Of a stretch of DNA of 60,323 nucleotides, positions 34,968-43,107 are shown in pieces. The translations under genes and the position numbers were made by a program. Origin of the DNA: Candidatus Saccharimonadales bacterium. Its GTDB lineage: Bacteria > Patescibacteriota > Saccharimonadia > Saccharimonadales > Saccharimonadaceae. The stretch is from the NCBI GenBank assembly GCA_030146045.1, contig JASLDG010000027.1:1-60323 (forward strand), written 5' to 3'. The notes below the pieces were generated by a model that saw only the letters and a list, made by a program, of their open reading frames with translations, was not told the DNA's origin and ran no database searches. How positions within the stretch are numbered: the first letter of the stretch is position 1; every line of letters begins with the position of its first letter.

Positions 34968-36644
34968 ATGCAGACAAAACAAGATCTTGAAATTCCTCTT
35001 GGTAAACGCTCACCGATGTATCGTTTCTTTGAAATGGTTCCGGCTCTACTCAGCTATGGCGCCATTATTCTTCTTATTGTATTATCAATTATCGATCCGT
35101 TATATGCTGCGATTTATCTTATGCTAGTCATTATCACAACCCTTGTGAAGGCTGTCGGTATTTCATACCATACGATTAAAGGCCACCGCCGTATCCATCA
35201 GGCTCAAAGAGTTGATTGGCATCATCGCCTTGGTCAGTTGGAGGAGGTGCTCAGCGGTGAGCATGTTATTAATCATGACCACACCGCGTTTGGGTATGCG
35301 CAACATCAGCGTAATCTTGCGGTGCTTGCTGAAAATTCGGATCAATATCCACGACCGTCACAGCTTTATCATGCAATCATTGTTGCGGCATATAACGAAT
35401 CTCTTGAAGTGCTTGAGCCGACAATTCAATCAATTGTCGACACGACATTTAATAATGAACAAATTGTTGTGGCGCTTGCATACGAAGAGAGGGGAGGTGC
35501 CGAGATTGAGCGAACGGCACGTTTTCTGCAAGATAAATTTAGCAAGCAATTCTTTGCTTTTCATATTGTTAAGCACCCAAAAGATATGGCTGGTGAAGTG
35601 ATCGGTAAGGGGGGAAATATCACGTATGCGGGCAACTTTTTAAAAGGGTGGTTTAAAAAACAACATATTTCGTATAGTGATGTTATTATAACAACTCTCG
35701 ATAGTGATAATCGGCCACACGCTGCTTATTTTGATTATGTTGCGTATGAATATATTGTTCATGATAATCGCAAAAGATTATCATATCAGCCGGTCTCTCT
35801 TTTTCTTAATAATATATGGGATGCACCTGCGCCTATGCGTGTTGTGGCTACCGGTAATTCTTTCTGGAATATTATTAGCTCGATGCGTCCACATACACTT
35901 CGTAATTTTGCGTCACACTCGCAACCACTTGATGCATTGGTGGAAATGGATTTCTGGAGCACGAGAACAATTGTTGAAGATGGACATCAATACTGGCGCA
36001 GCTATTTCCACTTTAATGGTGACTATGCGGTGGCGCCCATTTTAGTGCCAATCTATCAGGATGCAGTATTGTCTGATACCTATCTAAAGACACTCAAAGC
36101 TCAGTTTATTCAGCTTCGTCGATGGGCGTACGGAGCATCAGATGTCCCGTATGTAGCGGTTCGAGTGCTTTCGAAACATCGTACAGTACCATTCTTTGGT
36201 GGGATGGCTCGTCTCATACGACTTACGGACAGTCATGTGACACTTGCTTGTGTTGCGATTCTTATTGCATTTGGCGGCTGGGTTCCGCTCCTAATTAATA
36301 CAGATGCTGCACACAGCATTGCTGCTCATCAGCTTCCTGAAGTGATTAGCTATATTCAGCGTATAGCCATGATTGGCATTTTTATTATGGTTTTCTTGAC
36401 GTTCAAGATGTTGCCGCCACGTCCAGCACGTTACAAGCGTCGTCGCACCGTCTGGATGGTAGCGCAATGGGTATTGATGCCAGTAACGGGTATCGTATAT
36501 AGCTCATCATCTGCCTTTACTTCGCAGACCGCGCTTCTTTTGGGGCGTTATTTTGATAAGTTTGATGTTACCGAAAAGGCGACGGCCGCAACGGTTGACC
36601 GTGCTAAACGACGCCGTGCATGGTCGCAAACAAACAAGAAATAG
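34968..36644 (+). CDS. Membrane family 2 glycosyltransferase
   Basis: 558 residues. Two N-terminal helices (about 22-60) precede a GT-A domain: the nucleotide-sugar site begins IIVAAYNESLEVL (about 140), the DxD motif is in TTLDSDNRP (about 243), and a QxxRW-like motif appears as LRRWAYGA (about 383). Further helices follow (about 418-440, 460-480, 500-520). The pattern resembles processive synthases of polysaccharide or lipid-linked sugars; the sugar is unknown. The likely place of action is the inner face of the membrane. Confidence 0.88.
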   Translation: MQTKQDLEIPLGKRSPMYRFFEMVPALLSYGAIILLIVLSIIDPLYAAIYLMLVIITTLVKAVGISYHTIKGHRRIHQAQRVDWHHRLGQLEEVLSGEHVINHDHTAFGYAQHQRNLAVLAENSDQYPRPSQLYHAIIVAAYNESLEVLEPTIQSIVDTTFNNEQIVVALAYEERGGAEIERTARFLQDKFSKQFFAFHIVKHPKDMAGEVIGKGGNITYAGNFLKGWFKKQHISYSDVIITTLDSDNRPHAAYFDYVAYEYIVHDNRKRLSYQPVSLFLNNIWDAPAPMRVVATGNSFWNIISSMRPHTLRNFASHSQPLDALVEMDFWSTRTIVEDGHQYWRSYFHFNGDYAVAPILVPIYQDAVLSDTYLKTLKAQFIQLRRWAYGASDVPYVAVRVLSKHRTVPFFGGMARLIRLTDSHVTLACVAILIAFGGWVPLLINTDAAHSIAAHQLPEVISYIQRIAMIGIFIMVFLTFKMLPPRPARYKRRRTVWMVAQWVLMPVTGIVYSSSSAFTSQTALLLGRYFDKFDVTEKATAATVDRAKRRRAWSQTNKK

Positions 36645-36741
36645 AATCTCGCTGAGATAGAGAAGATTTTGGTGTGCTCAACCTCTGAGTTTGCGGTGTC
36701 TTCTAGTAGGCGGAATTGAAGGTGTAGAGGGTGTGCTAATG

Positions 36742-36891
36742 CTACTTTGCGGTTGACTTTGCGGCTTTTGCATTAAAAGACCGACGTGCATCTTGCCAGC
36801 TCTCATTGTATTCAAAGCTGAGGCTCACACGCTCAAGCGATGAGCGATGAGCTTTTGTGTGTGTAGATGTTTTGTCGGTAGTTTGAGACAT
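36742..36891 (-). CDS. Small leaderless gene, 49-residue product
   Basis: A short frame starts at ATG 36889-36891 and stops at TAG 36742-36744. The product begins MSQTTDKTSTHTKAH, is rich in Ser, Thr, Lys and Ala, and has a central segment RVSLSFEYNESWQDARRSF. No membrane segment or signal. The support is the promoter: TTGACT, 17 bases and TAATAT end six bases before the ATG, so the mRNA begins at the start codon. No family recognised. It may encode a small regulator or a nucleic-acid-binding peptide. Confidence 0.6.
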   Translation of the reverse strand: MSQTTDKTSTHTKAHRSSLERVSLSFEYNESWQDARRSFNAKAAKSTAK

Positions 36892-36897
36892 ATTTAC

Positions 36898-36926
36898 ATA
36901 TTAGCATATTCACTATAAAAAGTCAA
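36898..36926 (-). promoter_or_regulatory. Promoter of the 49-residue gene
   Basis: Minus strand TTGACT (36921-36926), 17 bases, TAATAT (36898-36903), six bases before ATG. Near consensus at both boxes. Confidence 0.75.
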
Positions 36927-37025
36927 CTAACGCACTTATGCTTGATATATCATGCATGATATACAGTAGGATAAAATGACCATTAAATTTGTGTGGAAAA
37001 GTTATAGTGGAAATGGTGGATAACA

Positions 37026-37050
37026 AAAACCTCGGCGTAACCGAGGTTTT
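37026..37050 (-). terminator. Terminator after tRNA-Val
   Basis: AAAACCTCGG (37026-37035) pairs with CCGAGGTTTT (37041-37050), downstream of the minus-strand tRNA-Val; on that strand the stem is followed by more T residues. Confidence 0.85.
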
Positions 37051-37063
37051 AACAGATGCAATA

Positions 37064-37140
37064 TGGTGGGCGATGAGGAATTCGAATCCCCGATCTCCTC
37101 AACGTCAATGAGGCGCTCTAGCCAGCTGAGCTAATCGCCC
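37064..37140 (-). tRNA. tRNA-Val (GAC anticodon)
   Basis: Minus strand acceptor GGGCGAT/ATCGCCC, anticodon stem CCTCA/TGAGG with loop TTGACGT, discriminator A73 and encoded CCA. Confidence 0.94.
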
Positions 37141-37174
37141 ATAGCTTTTCAATAGTAACAGATGAAAGCCTATG

Positions 37175-37203
37175 TTGCAATATAAGGGGGTCTAGGTTAG
37201 GAT
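37175..37203 (+). promoter_or_regulatory. Promoter of thrS
   Basis: TTGCAA (37175-37180), 17 bases, TAGGAT (37198-37203). The transcript would begin near 37210 and contain the T-box. Confidence 0.5.
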
Positions 37204-37209
37204 ATTAAG

Positions 37210-37380
37210 TAAGTGTTGACGCGGAGTACTGCCCGCTGAGCTTCGTGGGGTTGCCTATTACGTACGATAACGTGAATGGGAAGAGTGAAAGATTTCGGTG
37301 GAACAGCCTTGGTGTCCCGGGCCCGAAACATGCGATGTGTGGATTTATATGATGAATCTATGAATCGCATGTTTTTATTT
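37210..37380 (+). promoter_or_regulatory. T-box riboswitch controlling thrS
   Basis: The antiterminator has T-box geometry: helix A1 TTTCGG (37293-37298) with CCGAAA (37323-37328), a seven-base bulge TGGAACA (37299-37305) close to the UGGNACC consensus, and helix A2 GCC (37306-37308) with GGC (37320-37322). The exclusive alternative is a terminator: AAACATGCGAT (37326-37336) with ATCGCATGTTT (37364-37374), then a T-run. UGGA in the bulge would pair with U73CCA of uncharged tRNA-Thr. Upstream are a short hairpin (GCGG 37221-37224/CCGC 37233-37236) and a 10-pair stem (37254-37280). The specifier is not settled; ACT (37228-37230) in the first loop is a candidate. Confidence 0.75.
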
Positions 37381-37399
37381 GTAAAAGAAAGGAATGATC

Positions 37400-39211
37400 A
37401 TGAACGATGAACAACTCCATGCAATGCGGCATAGTCTGGCGCATATTACAGCTGCAGCAGTACAGAAACTGTGGCCTGAGGCAAAATTTGGTGTCGGTCC
37501 TGTGGTTGAAAATGGATTCTATTATGATATCGATTTGGGTGAGCGCAAGATCAGCGAAGCGAATTTTGCCAAGATCGAGAAGATCATGCGTAGCATCATC
37601 GAGTACGGCGATGACTTCGAACGATTCGAGATGCCAGTTGATCAGGCTATCTCGTGGGCTCAGGAAAACCACCAGCCATACAAAGAAGAACTACTCAATG
37701 ACCTCAAGCGTTCCGGTACGACTGTGGCGAAAGATCTCGACATCAATGAGCTAGGCCTTGCAGCGGAGGGCGACGCAGCAATTGAACAAGTCTCATTCTA
37801 CAAAAATGGGAATTTTGTTGATCTGTGTCGAGGCCCGCATGTCGCGAACACCAAAGACGTGGGTGCGTTTAAACTGATGCGCGTGGCTGGAGCCTATTGG
37901 CGTGGCAAAGAAACCAATCCGCAGATGCAACGACTCTATGGAGTGGCGTTTGCGACTCAAGAGGAGCTTGATGCGTATTTAGAGCGTCTTGAACAAGCGA
38001 AACTGCGTGATCATCGGAAACTTGGCAAGGAACTGGATCTCTATACGATGTCTCCGCTTGTCGGGGCGGGACTGCCGATGTTTACGCCACGAGGTACCAT
38101 ACTGCGTGAAGTACTTGCGAAGTATTCCAATCAACTCCGTGAAGCTCGAGGGTTTCAGAAGGTCTGGACGCCAAATATCACCAAAACAGCACTCTATGAG
38201 ACCTCTGGCCACTGGGCAAAGTTTGGAGATGAGCTTTTCTTGGTAACGAGCCAAGAGACGGATGACGAAATGGCACTCAAGCCAATGAACTGCCCGCATC
38301 ATACGCAGATTTTCGCATCTCAGCCACGGAGTTATCGAGATATGCCTGTGCGATATCTTGAGACAACGACTGATTACCGCGACGAAAAGACAGGAGAACT
38401 TGGCGGGTTGAATCGTGTTCGCTCACTGACACAGGATGATAGTCATATATTTTGTCGAAATGACCAGATCGAGGACGAAATCGATGGCCTACTCGCAAGC
38501 GTACGTGAACTTTACGGGACGATTGGGATGAAACTGCGTGTTCGGCTCAGCTATCGAGATGATAGTGATGGCTATCTCGGCGATGAGAAGCTTTGGATAT
38601 CAGCACAAGAGCAGCTAAAAAATGCTGTTATCAAAAACGAGCTTAACTATTTTGAGCAAGAGGGTGAAGCAGCCTTTTACGGACCAAAAATTGATTTCAT
38701 GGCAACCGATGCAATTGGGCGTGAGCACCAGCTTGCTACAGCACAGCTTGATTTTGTCCAGCCGGGGCGGTTTGGGCTTGAGTATAAGGATGCTGAAAGC
38801 AGTGCTCAAACACCAGTGATGATCCATTGCGCGCTGCTTGGTTCGATTGAGCGGTTCTTGAGCGTCTTTATTGAGCATACGGCCGGTTGGTTTCCACTTT
38901 GGGCGGCGCCAGAGCAGGTACGTATTCTAACGATTAATGATACGGTACTTGAGTATGTTGAGGAGATTGAAGCAGTGCTTCGTGAAACGGTACTGATGAA
39001 ACCGGTGAAGTATAACGAACTTCGCTTTACGCGTGATGACCGTAACGAAAGTCTTGGTAAGAAAATTCGCGAAGCGACTGCCTGGAAGATCCCGGTACAG
39101 CTGATTGTCGGGCCAAAAGATAAAGAAGTACGAGAAGTGAGTGTGCGTACACGAGGCGGCGAGGAAAAGGTGGTGCTTGAGAATCTTGGTGATTACTTGA
39201 AGGGACTATAG
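37400..39211 (+). CDS. thrS: Threonyl-tRNA synthetase
   Basis: 603 residues from ATG 37400; AAGGA lies six bases before it, while the ATG at 37394 abuts the site. It joins threonine to tRNA-Thr. The editing (N2) domain starts at once with HSLAHITAAAV, so the usual N-terminal TGS domain of about 60 residues is missing. The class II core has motif 2 around TDYRDEKTGE and zinc ligands in MNCPHH, DDSHIF and MIHCALLGS. The anticodon-binding domain is C-terminal. Expression is probably controlled by the T-box. Confidence 0.96.
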   Translation: MNDEQLHAMRHSLAHITAAAVQKLWPEAKFGVGPVVENGFYYDIDLGERKISEANFAKIEKIMRSIIEYGDDFERFEMPVDQAISWAQENHQPYKEELLNDLKRSGTTVAKDLDINELGLAAEGDAAIEQVSFYKNGNFVDLCRGPHVANTKDVGAFKLMRVAGAYWRGKETNPQMQRLYGVAFATQEELDAYLERLEQAKLRDHRKLGKELDLYTMSPLVGAGLPMFTPRGTILREVLAKYSNQLREARGFQKVWTPNITKTALYETSGHWAKFGDELFLVTSQETDDEMALKPMNCPHHTQIFASQPRSYRDMPVRYLETTTDYRDEKTGELGGLNRVRSLTQDDSHIFCRNDQIEDEIDGLLASVRELYGTIGMKLRVRLSYRDDSDGYLGDEKLWISAQEQLKNAVIKNELNYFEQEGEAAFYGPKIDFMATDAIGREHQLATAQLDFVQPGRFGLEYKDAESSAQTPVMIHCALLGSIERFLSVFIEHTAGWFPLWAAPEQVRILTINDTVLEYVEEIEAVLRETVLMKPVKYNELRFTRDDRNESLGKKIREATAWKIPVQLIVGPKDKEVREVSVRTRGGEEKVVLENLGDYLKGL

Positions 39212-39213
39212 TC

Positions 39214-39567
39214 TTGAGTGAGCTACCCGAAGAGACAAAGCAACTTCGCCAACGGGTGTACGCGTTGATGGCTGAACTTCCAGCTGATAAAGTAACAACG
39301 TATGGTGACTTGGCAGCTATGGCGGGGAGCCCGCGAGCGGCTCGGATTGTGGGTGGCATTGCGCACACCGGCCCTGAGGAGCTGCCGTGGTATCGGTTGG
39401 TAAATGCTCAAGGAGGCCTCGCAATTGGATTTCCAGGCGGGCAGGACGTGCAGCGTCAACTTCTTGCTCAAGATGGTATTGAGGTTGATGAGCAATGGCA
39501 TATTAAGGATTTTGGAGAACGACGATGGCGGCTAGAGTGGACCGAGTCGAACCTCCGCTTGTTGTAA
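39214..39567 (+). CDS. Alkyltransferase-like (ATL) protein
   Basis: 117 residues related to the DNA-binding domain of O6-alkylguanine-DNA alkyltransferase. Where active enzymes have PCHR, this reads PWYR (residues 58-61), so the alkyl-acceptor Cys is Trp, as in ATL proteins, which bind O6-alkylguanine and hand it to nucleotide-excision repair. The start is TTG 39214, two bases after thrS, and its end overlaps miaA by 43 bases. Confidence 0.85.
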   Translation: MSELPEETKQLRQRVYALMAELPADKVTTYGDLAAMAGSPRAARIVGGIAHTGPEELPWYRLVNAQGGLAIGFPGGQDVQRQLLAQDGIEVDEQWHIKDFGERRWRLEWTESNLRLL

Positions 39568-40463
39568 TTATCGGGCCAACCGCCAGCGGCAAGACGGCGC
39601 TGGCGATTCGCTTGGCGCGACAATGGAACGGTGAGATCATTTGTGCCGATAGTCGGACGATATATAAAGGCATGGATATAGGTACTGCTAAGCCAACACT
39701 CGAAGAGCGGGAGGGGATTCCGCACTGGGGACTTGACCTTGTTGAGCCGGGTGCGCCATTTTCTGCAGCCGATTTTCAGATGTATGCTCGTCAAAAGATC
39801 GCCGAGATTCGTGCTCGCGGACATGTGCCATTTTTAGTCGGGGGTACTGGTCTCTACATTGATGCGATTTTGTTTGAGTATGTTTTCGGGCGAGCTAGTG
39901 ACGGCACTATGCGTCAGTGGCTTGAAAAGCAATCGATTGCCGGATTACATGAATATTGTAATAAACACAATATATTATTACCACGTAATGATCAGAATAA
40001 GCGGTATATTATACGTGCGATCGAACAAAACGGTATTAACAAACAGAGAAATAGTGTGCCATTAAGCAAAAGCATTACTGTTGGTATTGCAACAAACAGA
40101 CAAGAACTACGAACAAGAATTGAAGCACGTTCTGAACAATTATTTCACGATGGTGTTGTGGATGAAGCAATATTATTGGGCAAAAAATATGGCTGGAAAA
40201 GCGAAGCTATGACCGGAAATATCTACCCGCTCGTCCATATGTATCTAGAAGGCGGACTTTCGCTTGCGGAATTTAAGGATAAATTTACAACGATTGACTG
40301 GAAACTCGCAAAGCGTCAGTTGACATGGTTCAGGCGAAATCCGCATGTTGTCTGGGGTGGGCGAGACGAACTTGAACACTATGTATCCGATCAACTCGCA
40401 CTTATGGATCGTTCATGGTATGATGAGAACAAGAAAGTTAACGAAGTTAGAGTAGATGATTGA
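39525..40463 (+). CDS. miaA: tRNA dimethylallyltransferase MiaA
   Basis: 312 residues, the normal MiaA length. P-loop GPTASGKT is at about residues 17-24, the substrate motif CADSRTIYKGMDIGTAKP is near 40-57, and LVGGTGLYIDA near 105. It adds an isoprenyl group to A37 of tRNAs reading UNN codons. The start overlaps the ATL gene; GGAG lies upstream within it. The middle part (about 39950-40150) is notably more AT-rich than the two ends. It overlaps the next gene by eight bases. Confidence 0.95.
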   Translation: MAARVDRVEPPLVVIIGPTASGKTALAIRLARQWNGEIICADSRTIYKGMDIGTAKPTLEEREGIPHWGLDLVEPGAPFSAADFQMYARQKIAEIRARGHVPFLVGGTGLYIDAILFEYVFGRASDGTMRQWLEKQSIAGLHEYCNKHNILLPRNDQNKRYIIRAIEQNGINKQRNSVPLSKSITVGIATNRQELRTRIEARSEQLFHDGVVDEAILLGKKYGWKSEAMTGNIYPLVHMYLEGGLSLAEFKDKFTTIDWKLAKRQLTWFRRNPHVVWGGRDELEHYVSDQLALMDRSWYDENKKVNEVRVDD

Positions 40464-41052
40464 TACATTATTTGGTTCAAAAACACGAGTAAAATTGCTT
40501 CATCTTTTTTTGAATAATCCAGGGAAATCATTTTATGTTCGTGAGATTACTCGCCTGATTGACGAGCAAATCAACTCGGTGCGTCGTGAGCTCTCCAATA
40601 TGATGTCGGTCGGTATTATTACGAGTGAAACGAACGACAATAAGCTTTTTTATGAAGTGAATCAACGATATGAGCATTTTGTACCGTTACGCGCGATTTT
40701 TGCTGATGAGAAGATCGAGGCTACTCAGCTCGCTGCCGAGAGCGAGTCTTCGTGGCACGAGGCTTTTATTCGTTTGAGCGGTGTGCGCCTCTTACTACTT
40801 TCTGGTATGTTAGTAAAGGGGTCGTCGAGTGCGGTTGATATACTCATTGTTGGCGATGTGCCTACTGCTAAAGTTAAAAAGATGATGAAAGTCGTTGAAA
40901 AGGCAGAGGGGCGCGAGCTCAACTATAGTATATTGAGTTATGATGAGTTTTATTACCGTTTGAGCGTCCGTGATCGATTTATTACCGAGATACTGAACGG
41001 CAAGTATAGCGTACTTGTCGATGCCGATAATGTGCTTAAGACCCAGAAATAG
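40456..41052 (+). CDS. Winged-helix protein with nucleotidyltransferase-like part
   Basis: 198 residues. Residues about 1-75 form an ArsR-like winged helix (TRVKLLHLFLNNPGKSFYV..., NSVRRELSNM as recognition helix). The C-terminal part, with SAVDILIVGD near residue 134, resembles the beta-hairpin of MNT-type nucleotidyltransferase domains, though the full GSxxxxxxD motif is degraded. It may be a DNA-binding regulator. It overlaps miaA by eight bases. Confidence 0.7.
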   Translation: MIDTLFGSKTRVKLLHLFLNNPGKSFYVREITRLIDEQINSVRRELSNMMSVGIITSETNDNKLFYEVNQRYEHFVPLRAIFADEKIEATQLAAESESSWHEAFIRLSGVRLLLLSGMLVKGSSSAVDILIVGDVPTAKVKKMMKVVEKAEGRELNYSILSYDEFYYRLSVRDRFITEILNGKYSVLVDADNVLKTQK

Positions 41053-41060
41053 GAGGAATT

Positions 41061-41693
41061 ATGTTGGATATTGAATATAAAGGAGGGAATGCAATTGTTC
41101 TCTCGACCAAAAAAACGGAAGTTGTTATTGATCCGAATGTAGCATTGTTGGGCTTGAAGCCGCTTCAGGTGGCAGATAAAGTAGAGCTTGCTACCGAGGC
41201 TCGACTTGCTTCAGGGGTTGAGAGTGTGAAAATTGCGATTGAAAGTCCCGGTGACTACGAGGTCGGTGATTTTTCGATTCATGGCGTTGCTGCGCGTCGT
41301 CATATCGACACCGAAGGGAGTAAGAGTACGATCTACCGCATTGAGGTAGGCGATATCGTACTTGGGGTGCTTGGCAATATAGATCCGAGTCTCACGGAGG
41401 ATCAGCAGGAGGAGATTGGAGTGATTGACATTCTCGTACTGCCGATTGGTGGGGGCGGTTATACGCTTGATGCAGCATCTGCCGTAACGCTTGTTCGCCA
41501 GCTTGAGCCAAAGGCGGTGATTCCGGTGCATTATGCGGACGACCATGTAAAATACGAGGTACCGCAAGATGTACTCGAGACGTTTACGAAAGAACTCTCG
41601 GCACCGGTCGAAGATACTGGGGCAAAGTATAAACTGAAGACTGCTGCAAGCTTACCGCAGGCACTGACAGTTATAAAACTCGACCGAAGCTAG
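41061..41693 (+). CDS. MBL-fold metal-dependent hydrolase-like protein
   Basis: 210 residues. The pattern resembles UlaG/UPF0173-type metallo-beta-lactamase proteins: a beta-rich core, ESPGDYEVG near residue 70, DILVLPIGGG near 128 and PVHY near 160. The classic HxHxDH motif is not intact, so catalysis may be lost or altered. AGGAGG precedes the ATG at 41061. Last gene of the thrS-led cluster, ending at a strong terminator. Confidence 0.75.
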   Translation: MLDIEYKGGNAIVLSTKKTEVVIDPNVALLGLKPLQVADKVELATEARLASGVESVKIAIESPGDYEVGDFSIHGVAARRHIDTEGSKSTIYRIEVGDIVLGVLGNIDPSLTEDQQEEIGVIDILVLPIGGGGYTLDAASAVTLVRQLEPKAVIPVHYADDHVKYEVPQDVLETFTKELSAPVEDTGAKYKLKTAASLPQALTVIKLDRS

Positions 41694-41817
41694 ATGAGCC
41701 TGATAGCGTTTATGTAGATGTGTCTACGTAATCGCGCTGCCATGGGGATAGTCTGCTTGTACTCTGTGAATACTGTACTATCCCTTAAAGGTCGGTTGCA
41801 AGGTAGTGAAAGAGTAG

Positions 41818-41861
41818 TTTTACTAAAATAACCTCCGTTAACGGAGGTTATTTTAGTAAAA
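41818..41861. terminator. Bidirectional terminator, 44-base perfect palindrome
   Basis: The two 22-base halves (41818-41839 and 41840-41861, centre GTTAAC, arms with TTTTACTAAAATAACC) are exact complements. It ends both the MBL gene cluster and the convergent rpmB. Confidence 0.92.
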
Positions 41862-41873
41862 CGGTATGGCTTG

Positions 41874-42098
41874 TTATTTTGCTTCAACGACTGCTTTGCC
41901 GCTCGTTGGCAGGATGCCTTTTTTCTTGAGCGTGCGGATTGCGTGCGTACTAAGGGTCATGGTGACTTTTTGGCCATCAACTACAAAAGTTTTCTTTTGG
42001 AGGTTTGGCTTAAAGACACGTTTTGTGCGACGCAAAGAAAAGCTGACGTTGTTGCCAAACTGCTTGCCTTTACCGGTGAGTTCACATCGTGCTGCCAT
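41874..42098 (-). CDS. rpmB: Large ribosomal subunit protein bL28
   Basis: 74 residues, typical for bL28: MAARCELTGKGKQFGNNVSF start and a basic C-terminal half. It lies near the E site of the large subunit. Only one Cys is present, so it is a zinc-free form. It is monocistronic and ends at the palindromic terminator. Confidence 0.95.
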   Translation of the reverse strand: MAARCELTGKGKQFGNNVSFSLRRTKRVFKPNLQKKTFVVDGQKVTMTLSTHAIRTLKKKGILPTSGKAVVEAK

Positions 42099-42177
42099 TC
42101 GTATATTTCCACTTATTTTTTACAAACTCTTGTCAGTATACCGAATTTATTTGTATACGTCAAGGGGAGGGGTGCTG

Positions 42178-42183
42178 TATAAT
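42178..42183 (+). promoter_or_regulatory. -10 box of site-2 protease gene
   Basis: TATAAT ten bases before ATG 42194; AGAGAAAG in between might be a weak ribosome site. Confidence 0.5.
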
Positions 42184-42193
42184 AGAGAAAGTA

Positions 42194-42826
42194 ATGATTG
42201 ATATACAAACAATTTTTGTTGCGCTTGTCACAATTTTAATCTCGATGACACTCCATGAAGCAATGCACGGCTTTATGGCCTATTGGCTGGGCGATGATAC
42301 AGCGAAGCGTGAGGGTCGCTTAACGCTCAACCCTATTCACCATATTGATCCGTTCTTGACGATCCTTTTGCCTGTCATGCTGGCGATTGTGGGTGCTCCT
42401 ATTTTTGGTGGTGCCAAGCCGGTACCGTTCAATCCGAATCGAGTCCGGTATGAAGAGTGGGGAGCTGCTCTTGTGGCGCTCGCCGGTCCACTTACAAACC
42501 TTTTGCTTGCGTTTCTTACCTTTGCCGTATACGCAGCTCTGCGGCCGGCGGGTGGCGTGCTTGAGCAGATACTTTTTACTGCAGTGAGTGTTAATCTCGG
42601 CTTCTTCATTTTTAACATGATTCCTATTCCGCCACTTGATGGGTCGCGTGTTTTGTACGCACTTGCTCCTGATTTTATTCGCCGCGGTATGGAGGTGATT
42701 GAGCGATATGGTATTATTCTAGTATTCGTCGTTGTGATGGCAGCAAGCCCTCTTATCAGCAAGGTTATGGTTGGGGGCATACAGTTTTTCGTTGTACTCT
42801 TTAGCCATGTCTTTGGACTGGCGTAG
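42194..42826 (+). CDS. Site-2 protease family (M50) membrane metalloprotease
   Basis: 210 residues from ATG 42194. The zinc-binding HEAMH motif lies in the first helix (residues about 20-24), and the third ligand region NMIPIPPLDGSR near residue 140 is the M50 NPxxxxDG-like motif. Four or five hydrophobic helices span the protein. Family members cleave substrates within the membrane, for example anti-sigma factors. There is no PDZ domain, as in compact S2P homologues. The longer frame from 42089 crosses rpmB and is rejected. Confidence 0.88.
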   Translation: MIDIQTIFVALVTILISMTLHEAMHGFMAYWLGDDTAKREGRLTLNPIHHIDPFLTILLPVMLAIVGAPIFGGAKPVPFNPNRVRYEEWGAALVALAGPLTNLLLAFLTFAVYAALRPAGGVLEQILFTAVSVNLGFFIFNMIPIPPLDGSRVLYALAPDFIRRGMEVIERYGIILVFVVVMAASPLISKVMVGGIQFFVVLFSHVFGLA

Positions 42827-42842
42827 TAAAGAGCGCTAGTGC

Positions 42843-42848
42843 TATAAT
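42843..42848 (+). promoter_or_regulatory. Extended -10 promoter of candidate ncRNA
   Basis: TGC-TATAAT; a transcript would begin near 42855, at the base of the RNA's closing stem. Confidence 0.55.
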
Positions 42849-42852
42849 AAAA

Positions 42853-43004
42853 GAGTCCCAGAGCCGCCATGGCGTGTATGATTTTCCTAACATCATACGA
42901 TACGGGAGTCCAAATGATTCATTTCTGTGGAAGTGTTTTGAGGACACCCACCTTGCATTTACGCGGGGAATATCAAGCGTTATGAGCCATACTCTGGGGC
43001 ACTT
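42853..43004 (+). ncRNA. Candidate structured RNA of about 150 bases
   Basis: The ends pair: CCCAGAG (42857-42863) with CTCTGGG (42992-42998), extended by GAGT/ACTT. Inside are GTATGAT (42876-42882) with ATCATAC (42892-42898), GTGG-AA-GTGT (42927-42936) with ACAC-CCAC (42944-42951), and ACGC (42961-42964) with GCGT (42977-42980). No protein frame of quality is present. It lacks the conserved bases of SRP RNA, tmRNA and RNase P RNA, and does not form the single rod of 6S RNA. It might be co-transcribed with tRNA-Pro, nine bases downstream. Confidence 0.5.
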
Positions 43005-43012
43005 TGTTATTT

Positions 43013-43088
43013 CGGGATGTGGCGCAGGTGGTAGCGCGCACCGCTGGGGGTGGTGAGGCCGCTGGTTCAAGTCCAGTCATCCCGACCA
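43013..43088 (+). tRNA. tRNA-Pro (GGG anticodon)
   Basis: Acceptor CGGGATG/CATCCCG with C1-G72 (typical of bacterial Pro), anticodon loop CTGGGGG, T-arm GCTGG-TTCAAGT-CCAGT, A73 and encoded CCA. Confidence 0.94.
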
Positions 43089-43107
43089 GATAGGTGAAAA
43101 TTAAATT

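Noticed and set aside
42843..43004. SRP RNA or 6S RNA assignment for the structured segment
   Set aside because: The conserved SRP tetraloop and asymmetric loop are missing, and it is multibranched rather than one long rod.
42874..43056. 60-residue frame over the candidate ncRNA and tRNA-Pro
   Set aside because: It runs into tRNA-Pro, has no ribosome site, and hairpins explain the segment better.
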